From positions 1-35,245 of the forward strand of contig JANQRV010000109.1 of assembly GCA_028284395.1 (NCBI GenBank): 35,245 nt of DNA, given 5' to 3'. Both the position numbers and the translations under genes were made by a program. A model generated the notes under the pieces. It searched no databases and had not been told where the DNA came from. It was given only the letters and a program-made list of their open reading frames with translations. Below, piece by piece: positions 8,800-15,114 of this stretch. Source of the stretch: Saprospiraceae bacterium (GTDB taxonomy: Bacteria; Bacteroidota; Bacteroidia; Chitinophagales; Saprospiraceae). Numbering within the stretch: the first letter of the stretch is position 1; the number at the start of each line of letters is the position of its first letter.

Positions 8800-8830
8800 G
8801 AACTGGCAAATCTGAAGATTTGCCAGTTCT
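8799..8830. repeat. Palindromic repeat, copy 1
   Basis: Arms AGAACTGGCAAATCT and AGATTTGCCAGTTCT are perfect 15-base reverse complements around a GA loop. The first base is the last base of the histidine kinase TAA. The element lies between that gene and the converging HxlR gene and probably acts as a bidirectional terminator. An identical copy is at 9994-10025 and a variant at 14959-14991. Confidence 0.85.
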
Positions 8831-8845
8831 GAGCGCCCCCCTACT

Positions 8846-9289
8846 CTATTTGCCATCATAAGCTTTTCTGCTTTTAAGGATCTGAGATGCAAATTGCCCT
8901 ATCCAGTCTCCGAAATTTAACAACTGATTCAAATAGGAACTTCCCAGTTCCGTCAACTTATACTCCACCCGGATGGGCACTTCGACGTAAACCTTCCGCT
9001 CGATGTAACCATCTCTTTCCAGCCGCTTCAATCGCTCAGAGAGAATTTTCGAAGATATACCATAGACCATTTTTTTTAGCTCATTGAATCTGATCGCATC
9101 ATGCTGCCCGAGAAAGCCAATGATCAATACGCTCCATTTATCCGAAACGACCGAAAAGATATCTCGTACGGGACAAAAGTTGGGTTGTTCCTTTGGATCG
9201 ATGTACTTGAAAATTTTTTTCAATCTTTTTTCATTCTTAACCAACTGATTATCAGCATTGGTTTCTTCAGCGTTACTTAATTCACTCAT
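8846..9289 (-). CDS. HxlR-family winged-helix transcriptional regulator
   Basis: This is a 147-residue DNA-binding regulator. About 35 variable residues precede the HxlR signature CPVRDIFSVVSDKWSVLII, followed by the recognition-helix region (RFNELKKMVYGISSKILSER), LKRLERDGYIERK and the wing strand VEYKLTELG. C39 sits in the position of the conserved N-terminal Cys that senses electrophiles or oxidants in several HxlR members, and it is the only cysteine in the protein. Redox sensing is inferred. The gene is divergent from the DUF4442 gene with a 162-bp spacer, the usual arrangement for an HxlR regulator and its target. Confidence 0.9.
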   Translation of the reverse strand: MSELSNAEETNADNQLVKNEKRLKKIFKYIDPKEQPNFCPVRDIFSVVSDKWSVLIIGFLGQHDAIRFNELKKMVYGISSKILSERLKRLERDGYIERKVYVEVPIRVEYKLTELGSSYLNQLLNFGDWIGQFASQILKSRKAYDGK

Positions 9290-9298
9290 GGAAACTTA

Positions 9299-9330
9299 TT
9301 GTTTCTTTGTCGCTTATCAATGTATATTTG
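9299..9330 (+). promoter_or_regulatory. Promoter candidate for the DUF4442 gene
   Basis: TATATTTG (9323-9330) matches the -7 consensus TAnnTTTG, with TTG at 9299-9301 separated by 21 bases. It faces the opposite promoter at 9336-9367. The leader to the ATG at 9452 would be about 115 bases. Confidence 0.4.
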
Positions 9331-9335
9331 GTTTA

Positions 9336-9367
9336 CAAAAGTAACTTAATTCTTTTCCTAAACCAAA
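9336..9367 (-). promoter_or_regulatory. Promoter candidate for the HxlR gene
   Basis: Read on the minus strand, this is TTTG, 20 bases, then TACTTTTG, a full match to the Bacteroidota -33/-7 consensus. Transcription would start near 9329, about 40 bases ahead of the HxlR start codon. Confidence 0.6.
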
Positions 9368-9451
9368 TTCCCAAAGTGATCCAAAACTGTGTAGTAAAGG
9401 GCAACACGTAACATGGAGGCTTACTGTAATTGGTTTTAAAACACTACTACC

Positions 9452-9994
9452 ATGTCTTTGTATAAAAAAATAGGAGATTTTGGTTCGAGATACATTGGCA
9501 GACCTAACATGTTCAAGTACGGGTTTAATCTTTCGCCCATGTATCGCCGGACCACCGCCAGAATCACCGAAGTTTCGGCAGATTTGCTGCACATAAAGAT
9601 CAAGCTTCCGATTAGTTACAAGAACCTGAATTACGTCAATTCCATTTTTGGCGGAAGTTTGTTTTCGGCGGTAGATCCCATTCCAATGGTTCAATTGATG
9701 AACTTGATCGGTGACGATTATGTGTTATGGGACAAGTCGGCGGAAATCTACTTTAAACGGCCTGCTAAAGAAGATTTGTACGCAGAGTTCGATTACTCCC
9801 CGCAAGAATTGGCAGACATCAAGCAAAGAGTTGCAAGCGATCAAGAGATCGAAATCGTAAAATCAACCTTGCTGACCAACCGGGATCGGACCAAGACCTT
9901 CTGCGAAGTCAGAAAGACCATTTACATTGCGGATAAGCAGTTTTACAAAAGGAAAAGAAGAATGGGTAAGCAACGTCCCGGCGGCAGATCTTAA
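9452..9994 (+). CDS. DUF4442 hot-dog-fold (thioesterase-like) protein
   Basis: This is a 180-residue cytosolic protein of the DUF4442 family, a single hot-dog domain related to PaaI-type acyl-CoA thioesterases. The family core is visible: MYRRTTARITEVSADLLHIKIKLP is followed by NYVNSIFGGSLFSAVDPIPM, with the helix-opening Gly-Gly and the Asp. The central strand AEIYFKRPAKEDLYAEF comes next. The last ~15 residues are strongly basic. The substrate is unknown, and thioesterase activity is inferred from the fold. Divergence from the HxlR regulator suggests control by it. A perfect 32-base palindromic repeat overlaps the stop codon, as it does for the histidine kinase gene. Confidence 0.85.
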   Translation: MSLYKKIGDFGSRYIGRPNMFKYGFNLSPMYRRTTARITEVSADLLHIKIKLPISYKNLNYVNSIFGGSLFSAVDPIPMVQLMNLIGDDYVLWDKSAEIYFKRPAKEDLYAEFDYSPQELADIKQRVASDQEIEIVKSTLLTNRDRTKTFCEVRKTIYIADKQFYKRKRRMGKQRPGGRS

Positions 9995-10025
9995 GAACTG
10001 GCAAATCTGAAGATTTGCCAGTTCT
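9994..10025. repeat. Palindromic repeat, copy 2
   Basis: Identical over all 32 bases to the copy at 8799-8830 and again placed on the last base of a TAA stop codon. It separates the converging DUF4442 gene and the small unknown gene, so a bidirectional terminator role fits. Confidence 0.85.
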
Positions 10026-10029
10026 AGTT

Positions 10030-10338
10030 CTATTTGCCGATAAAATCTTGTAAAACCATGCACTCCTCCGGGCCCATTTCCAGATAGGATTGCAGAATTC
10101 CAATTTTGGACTTTTCCAGACAAAAAATAATACCTCCTTCGTCAATCTGGATGATGCCCATATCTTTTCCATATTCCTCTAAGGATTTTGAGGTCACGGT
10201 CCAAAATTCCTTGAATATCACATCATTCACCCAGGGATCTTTCGATGGGATTTCCCAATGGTGTTGGCGATTGGCAATCTCGTTAATGTCTCTTAATAAC
10301 TCAAAAAATGTTGATTCAATCTTCGGTATCGTACTCAT
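10030..10338 (-). CDS. Small protein of unknown function
   Basis: This is a 102-residue cytosolic protein. The N-terminal half is predicted mostly helical (STFFELLRDINEIANRQHHW, then WVNDVIFKEFWTV). The C-terminal half looks beta-rich (MGIIQIDEGGIIFCLEKSKIG) and ends in a short helix. There is no signal peptide, membrane span or recognised motif. The even amino-acid use, a clean ATG start and a palindromic terminator-like element five bases beyond the stop all favour a real gene. It is transcribed leftward and separated by 141 bases from the AraC gene upstream of it. Confidence 0.6.
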   Translation of the reverse strand: MSTIPKIESTFFELLRDINEIANRQHHWEIPSKDPWVNDVIFKEFWTVTSKSLEEYGKDMGIIQIDEGGIIFCLEKSKIGILQSYLEMGPEECMVLQDFIGK

Positions 10339-10479
10339 TTTCTGAAAGTCCTATGTATTGAATTCTAAGCTGCCGTTCATTAGCCGTACAAGTTCTTTGG
10401 ATATAACCGGAGTCCGATCCCTGTTCCTTCAGCCAGGCGAGTATGGCCGGTATCCGCTCGTATGCAGGTTTTCTTTATT

Positions 10480-11388
10480 CTAATTTAAACTCCGAAATTC
10501 AGTAGGACTTTTCCCGGTTTTGTTTTTAAACAACTTGCTAAAATTTTGGGGATATTCGAAGCCTAAATCATAAGCAATACTGCCAACCGATTCGCCAGAA
10601 TTCAGCAGTTGTGTTTTTGCTTTTTCAATTATGAAATAGTGTATGTGATCCTGGGCGTTTCTTCCGGTCTCTTTTTTCAGTAAGTCGCTAAAATAATTTG
10701 GGGACATATTCAAAGCTTCTCCGCAATACCTGACACTTGGCATTCCTTTTTCCAATTGCTTATTGGAATTATAGTATGTTTTGAGCAGAGATTCGAAACG
10801 TGCTACAATGTCCTTGTTCAGATTCTCACGAGTAAAAAACTGACGCGTGTAATATCGGGTACAATAATCCAAAAACAGCTCAATGCTCGTCACAATTAAC
10901 TTTTGACTTTGCCGGTCAATATTCTGACTATATTCTTTAACGATGTTATCCCTTAAACTTAAGATCGTATTTTTTTCTTCATCCGAAATGTGCAATGCTT
11001 CGGTCACCTCATACGAAAAAAAGGTATATTGGTCAATATTGTTTCCAAGCTGTGATTTCCGAATCAAGTCGGGATGAAACATCAACCCCCATCCATTTAT
11101 CTGTTCCTCTTCCAGCCAGCCATTAACCGCTAACACTTGATTCGGCGCTATAAACATCAGCGTTGCTTCTTCGAAGTCGTAAGAAGTTCTGCCATAGCCA
11201 AACGAACCTGAATGGCATTGTTTAAATTGCACCAGATAAAAAGAGTTCGTGAAAGTTTTGCCAACTAATGCATGGCCATTTTGGATGTCTTTGTGGTTAA
11301 AAACCGCGACTAAAGGATGTTTTGGTTTTGCCAGCCCTAAAAAATGCGATGCTTTTGAGATGCTGTCTAATTGAATTATTTCTTTCAT
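10480..11388 (-). CDS. AraC-family transcriptional regulator
   Basis: This is a 302-residue regulator. The N-terminal ~190 residues form a cupin-like ligand-binding region (KQCHSGSFGYGRTSYDFEEA, LMFIAPNQVLAVNG). The C-terminal ~95 residues are a double helix-turn-helix AraC domain: ALNMSPNYFSDLLKKETGR is the first motif, and VGSIAYDLGFEYPQNFSKLF the second. Its start codon overlaps the stop codon of the upstream alpha/beta hydrolase by one base (TAATG), so the two are translationally coupled and almost certainly one operon. It most likely controls this operon in response to a substrate or product of the hydrolase (inference). Confidence 0.9.
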   Translation of the reverse strand: MKEIIQLDSISKASHFLGLAKPKHPLVAVFNHKDIQNGHALVGKTFTNSFYLVQFKQCHSGSFGYGRTSYDFEEATLMFIAPNQVLAVNGWLEEEQINGWGLMFHPDLIRKSQLGNNIDQYTFFSYEVTEALHISDEEKNTILSLRDNIVKEYSQNIDRQSQKLIVTSIELFLDYCTRYYTRQFFTRENLNKDIVARFESLLKTYYNSNKQLEKGMPSVRYCGEALNMSPNYFSDLLKKETGRNAQDHIHYFIIEKAKTQLLNSGESVGSIAYDLGFEYPQNFSKLFKNKTGKSPTEFRSLN

Positions 11389-12266
11389 TATTTGACAAAT
11401 TTACCAAACCACTCCATCATTTTCTCAGGATGTTCTGCTATATCAGCATATCCGGCAAGCCTGTTTTTGTCTATGCTTGTCCAGACCATTTCTTTTTCCA
11501 CTTTGAGCTCGCTGTAACACGCTTTTACAAATTTCATGTCGGTTACCGGGTCATTTTCATTTTGAACAATCATGGTTGGAACGGTAATGTGTTTAAAATG
11601 GTCAATGGGAGACTTTCTAAAATCTATTCCACCGTGTTTAAGGCTATATTTTGCGGATTGATTGATTAAAAACTTTGGAATGTTCCAATTCTCAAACCAG
11701 GCACCAGTATATAAGGGTTGTATGATAACCATAGCCTTAATGTTGGGATGGTTTTCGAGCCCGTCTTCAATTCCGTAATTAAGAACGGTTGCGCTCGAAC
11801 CCATACACAAACTTAGAAGTCCAATCGGAGCATTTTTGTAATCATCATGATTTGAGATGAATTTAACAGCCGCCATTACATCCTTGTATTCTTCTTGTCC
11901 ATCACATACTCTTGGTTTAACACCATTCCCACTTTCGCCATGATTTCTCAAATCATAGGCCAATACGGTATATCCCACATCTGCCATTACCTTTATATGT
12001 TTGAGAAAATTAATGTCTTCAGGCCATGCCTTCATATAAAACGCCTTACCCTCCACCGTATAACCTGCTCTGGAGCAATAAATTCCAAAATGGTTTTGAA
12101 TGATGACTTTGTCTTCTCCGGGATTGATAAGCCACCCCGAAAGCCCGACTCCATCTTCCGTGGTGAAGTGTACATCTTCGTATTCAAGGTCATAATTTTT
12201 GGGATTGTCAAAAAGTGGCGCATTTCCTGATTTTGTTGCCATATCGGCAAGAAATTTTGAAATCAT
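11388..12266 (-). CDS. Alpha/beta hydrolase with Cys at the nucleophile position
   Basis: This is a 292-residue cytosolic alpha/beta hydrolase. The oxyanion-region strand YTVLAYDLRNHGESG is followed by the nucleophile elbow LLSLCMGSS, where the usual GxSxG reads SLCMG, putting Cys154 at the nucleophile site as in dienelactone hydrolase-type enzymes. The candidate acid is D239 (VQNENDPV) and the candidate base H279 (AEHPEKM). The substrate is unknown. The gene is the first of a two-gene operon with the AraC regulator, which begins on its stop codon. A 16-bp palindrome lies 15 bases upstream of the start codon and is a candidate operator. Confidence 0.85.
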   Translation of the reverse strand: MISKFLADMATKSGNAPLFDNPKNYDLEYEDVHFTTEDGVGLSGWLINPGEDKVIIQNHFGIYCSRAGYTVEGKAFYMKAWPEDINFLKHIKVMADVGYTVLAYDLRNHGESGNGVKPRVCDGQEEYKDVMAAVKFISNHDDYKNAPIGLLSLCMGSSATVLNYGIEDGLENHPNIKAMVIIQPLYTGAWFENWNIPKFLINQSAKYSLKHGGIDFRKSPIDHFKHITVPTMIVQNENDPVTDMKFVKACYSELKVEKEMVWTSIDKNRLAGYADIAEHPEKMMEWFGKFVK

Positions 12267-12281
12267 GATACTCCATTTAAT

Positions 12282-12297
12282 TATTGATTAATCAATA
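12282..12297. promoter_or_regulatory. 16-bp perfect palindrome, candidate operator
   Basis: TATTGATTAATCAATA is a perfect palindrome centred on TTAA, 15 bases upstream of the hydrolase ATG. Its position in the leader or promoter region suggests a binding site for a dimeric repressor. AraC proteins usually bind direct repeats, so the coupled AraC protein is not the obvious ligand. Confidence 0.45.
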
Positions 12298-12461
12298 CGA
12301 AGTTATGCTTACGGAGAATCGAATTCCTATACCTCTTACTGTTTTTTGTATCCAAATTACAGATTCGGAAGTAAATCAGGTGCGTGTTTTGCATCTTGGG
12401 ATATATGATTATGGATCGCACATTCACAGTTGGCAAAGATTGGAAAGCGATTTTCTCATGT

Positions 12462-13121
12462 TTATACATCTTTTTCAAATGACTGTACTTCCTTGACATA
12501 GTGAATGGCATCCATAATTTGACTGCCATTACCTCTAAGTAATTGATACATCCATGGCTTACCGGCATTTTTAGCATTGAATTTTTTATACAACCAAATT
12601 GAAATAAGCAGACAGCTTGCAAACGTAACTCCAATTAACCAGTTGATCCCATGATTCAATAGATCTTCCAGTAAATTCCTACCAAAAACGAAGTAATATC
12701 CCAGAAATGCAGTATTAACAGGTAAAATTAAGGCACCGAGCCTGAGTAGTCTTATGGTGGAAAGTTTAATAAGGACCAACCTTTTTAAGAGAGTAACCAG
12801 CGGTTCGGTGTAGTTAACGCGTTGGAGCAAAAAAAGCTCGTATATCAGAAAGACGCTTACTAGTGCGGTCCAAAGAGTATAGAAGCTCAATGTTATGATT
12901 GTAGTTGGGGGCAATTCATCCTCGATAATAAGCAATAATAAGTGAGAGGTCACAACCAAAAAAAAACACAAGGCGATGAACTTCACCCGGAAAAGGTGCC
13001 TTATTTTATTCCTAGTTTTGCCCAGATTAAGTTTTTTCAGTACATCCAGGTCGAGCTGCCAATTTCTCTCAATATTGTTTTCAAGTCCGGTCCATAGTCT
13101 TTTATATTCGTCTAACTGCAT
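12462..13121 (-). CDS. Multi-span membrane protein, partner of ECF sigma factor
   Basis: This is a 219-residue protein. A cytosolic N-terminus of about 45 residues (LDEYKRLWTGLENNIERNW) precedes four hydrophobic segments (about 47-66, 74-97, 127-148 and 160-178) and a cytosolic C-terminal tail. It starts three bases after the sigma factor stop codon, so the two are cotranscribed. This layout, a short cytosolic N-terminal domain with membrane spans just behind an ECF sigma gene, is that of an anti-sigma factor. I see neither a ZAS zinc motif nor a FecR domain, so the role is inferred from position. Its base composition is more AT-rich than that of the polysaccharide locus to the right. Confidence 0.7.
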   Translation of the reverse strand: MQLDEYKRLWTGLENNIERNWQLDLDVLKKLNLGKTRNKIRHLFRVKFIALCFFLVVTSHLLLLIIEDELPPTTIITLSFYTLWTALVSVFLIYELFLLQRVNYTEPLVTLLKRLVLIKLSTIRLLRLGALILPVNTAFLGYYFVFGRNLLEDLLNHGINWLIGVTFASCLLISIWLYKKFNAKNAGKPWMYQLLRGNGSQIMDAIHYVKEVQSFEKDV

Positions 13122-13124
13122 AAA

Positions 13125-13619
13125 TCACTGGTTTTCAATCTTCTTTTTCAATTTCTGTCTTATTCGGTTTAGCCGAACTCCTACGACATTCTTCGAAATA
13201 TCGAGGATAGAGCCTATTTCCTCGTAACTTTTTTCTTCGAGATAAAGTATGACCAAGGCTTTATCGAATTCATTCAATTGTTTAATCATCTGCCACAACA
13301 TTTGAGTCTGTTCTGTCAGCTCCCGATCCTCCTCGATCGCGATATTGACCAAGTTTTTGTCCAGGGGTTGAAACCTTTTTTGTCGCGTAGTATATTTTCG
13401 ATAATTGGAGATCGCCACATTCATGGTAATTCGGTATATCCAGGTAGACAATTTGAATCTTTCGTCGTACTTTTCGAAGGACCTCCAAAGTTGAAGAATA
13501 ACCTCCTGCACCAAGTCTTTTTTATCTTCGGGGTTGGTGCAGTACATGTTGCAGACCTTGAAAATAATCAACTGATGCGACGAAATGATCTCCAAAAATG
13601 TTTTCTTATCCCTTTTCAC
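13125..13619 (-). CDS. ECF-type RNA polymerase sigma factor
   Basis: This is a 164-residue sigma-70 family factor with only regions 2 and 4. Region 2 reads CTNPEDKKDLVQEVILQLWR and FKLSTWIYRITMNVAISNYRK. Region 4 reads LNEFDKALVILYLEEKSYEE and ends in the helix-turn-helix IGSILDISKNVVGVRLNRIR. The gene begins 15 bases after the acyltransferase stop codon and ends three bases before the membrane protein, so the three are probably one operon. Unlike the sigma factor near susC, it has no FecR/SusC neighbour, so it should answer a different signal. Confidence 0.92.
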   Translation of the reverse strand: MKRDKKTFLEIISSHQLIIFKVCNMYCTNPEDKKDLVQEVILQLWRSFEKYDERFKLSTWIYRITMNVAISNYRKYTTRQKRFQPLDKNLVNIAIEEDRELTEQTQMLWQMIKQLNEFDKALVILYLEEKSYEEIGSILDISKNVVGVRLNRIRQKLKKKIENQ

Positions 13620-13634
13620 TAAATTAAGTACTAT

Positions 13635-14861
13635 TCAAAGAATGGATTTTCTTTTCCCATTGAGTAGCGCCCCGATGGGAGTCCATCTTACTAAAAGCGC
13701 ATAACTACCAATTCCGATAAAAACTGTTGCTCCGCAAGAAATGAAAAATTTAATCCACAAATTAAGCTCTTTGTCGATCAGCATAAATTGGATATAAATC
13801 AACACCGGTAAATGGATTAAATAAACCCAATAAGATGAATCGGCAATATATCTGGAGATCCGGCTTTTGTGATTCAAGTATTTTTTCCCGACAATGAGTA
13901 GACCGAGCGTCAAATTCACTGCTGCTATTCCTTCTAATAGGCTGCATACAACCTGGTGGAAAGTAACCTCGATATTGCTTGTTGCCTCCATAGCTTCTTG
14001 CAAACTGATGGGGCCGGGCAGCAAAAAATAATATCCGCTATAAGCTAGCAACCCGGATATCAATAGGGTCTTACGGTAGCGTGCAAACTGCTCGATTAAG
14101 CCATAATTCCGATAAATGTAACAACCCAAGAGAAAGAATAATCCGTAGAAGCCAAAGGCCCACAGCTCCGGTATGAGACTTTCGGGTGACGGATGCGGTT
14201 TGGCCTTAGTAATAAGAGAGAGTCCTGCAAACAACTGGCAAAGGACTAGAAACAAAAATACATTCCTGTTGATCCATCGATTGATGGCCTCCGGCCAACG
14301 TTTTTTATAAAACAGGATAGCCACTATGTACATGTAGAGCAAAATGTATAAAAACCAGAGGTGCATCGTCCTGACAGGCCCCTGTGCACTCTCCGGATGA
14401 CTCATTATATATCCTATTGCCTGTAATAGGGGTGGTTGATTCGCTACTGTTTTGACCGCCATACCCGCAATCATGAAAGTGCTGATCATAATGATCGGAA
14501 GGAATAATACGAAAGGCACTAAAATGCGCTTTGCTCTGTTCTTCATCATCTCTTTCAATCCTCGTTTCTCCAGGAGGAAAAATGCGAAATAGCCGGCAAT
14601 TAGAAAAAATATCGGCATTCGGAAAAGATGAGTGCACCAGGCAACAACGTCAATGAGGGTGGACTTTTGCATATCTGCTGTCAACCAAACATTGTGCGAA
14701 AGCGGACTATAAGCCAGTGAGCCATGGAAAACAACGCCAAGTAGCATGGCATAGGCCCTGAGATTATCCAAATAGTGGATTCTTCCCCCTTCTTGTCCCT
14801 GTAGTGCAGGTTGCTTTGATTCAAATAATTCCGTACTTGTTTTTTTGTTAAGTGTAATCAT
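13635..14861 (-). CDS. Acyltransferase family 3 membrane protein (OpgC-like)
   Basis: This is a 408-residue integral membrane protein with about ten hydrophobic segments. After a 28-residue cytosolic lead, it shows the acyltransferase-3 opening YLDNLRAYAMLLGVVFHG, with the conserved Arg35 and catalytic-type His46. Later come FRMPIFFLIAGYFAFFLL, a basic RAKRILVPF loop and a C-terminal SYWVYLIHLPVLIYIQF, all characteristic of the family. Members move acyl groups onto sugars, glucans or lipids on the outer face of the inner membrane, and the resemblance is closest to OpgC-type proteins. The acceptor is unknown. It is the first gene of a likely operon with the ECF sigma factor and its membrane partner. 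Confidence 0.85.
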   Translation of the reverse strand: MITLNKKTSTELFESKQPALQGQEGGRIHYLDNLRAYAMLLGVVFHGSLAYSPLSHNVWLTADMQKSTLIDVVAWCTHLFRMPIFFLIAGYFAFFLLEKRGLKEMMKNRAKRILVPFVLFLPIIMISTFMIAGMAVKTVANQPPLLQAIGYIMSHPESAQGPVRTMHLWFLYILLYMYIVAILFYKKRWPEAINRWINRNVFLFLVLCQLFAGLSLITKAKPHPSPESLIPELWAFGFYGLFFLLGCYIYRNYGLIEQFARYRKTLLISGLLAYSGYYFLLPGPISLQEAMEATSNIEVTFHQVVCSLLEGIAAVNLTLGLLIVGKKYLNHKSRISRYIADSSYWVYLIHLPVLIYIQFMLIDKELNLWIKFFISCGATVFIGIGSYALLVRWTPIGALLNGKRKSIL

Positions 14862-14958
14862 GTATTTTGAATTAGACTTTCCACATGATTCGCACGACAG
14901 GTCAAAAAATTACAAACGAGTATGAAATTTATTTTAAGTAAATAGTTCTTGATTCTTT

Positions 14959-14991
14959 AGAACTGGCAAAATCTTCAGATTTGCCGGTTCT
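14959..14991. repeat. Palindromic repeat, copy 3 (variant, inverted)
   Basis: The arms AGAACTGGCAAAATCT and AGATTTGCCGGTTCT surround a TC loop. Compared with copies 1 and 2 it carries one inserted A, one A-to-G change and the reverse-complement loop, so it is inserted in the opposite direction. It lies between the divergent acyltransferase and HTCS genes, not at a gene end. Confidence 0.75.
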
Positions 14992-15114
14992 GTTCCGTAT
15001 CATGAATTTTCTTCCGAAATCACTAATTTAGTCAGGATGACTCATAAAATGCGGTCGTGCAGATGGCGATGGAGCGGAGTCATTTATTTGAGTAAGATCA
15101 CGATAAGCGGCAAG

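Noticed and set aside
12281..12634. 117-codon minus-strand frame upstream of the hydrolase
   Set aside because: It overlaps the 3' end of the membrane protein gene in another frame and the palindrome region; its composition is not protein-like.
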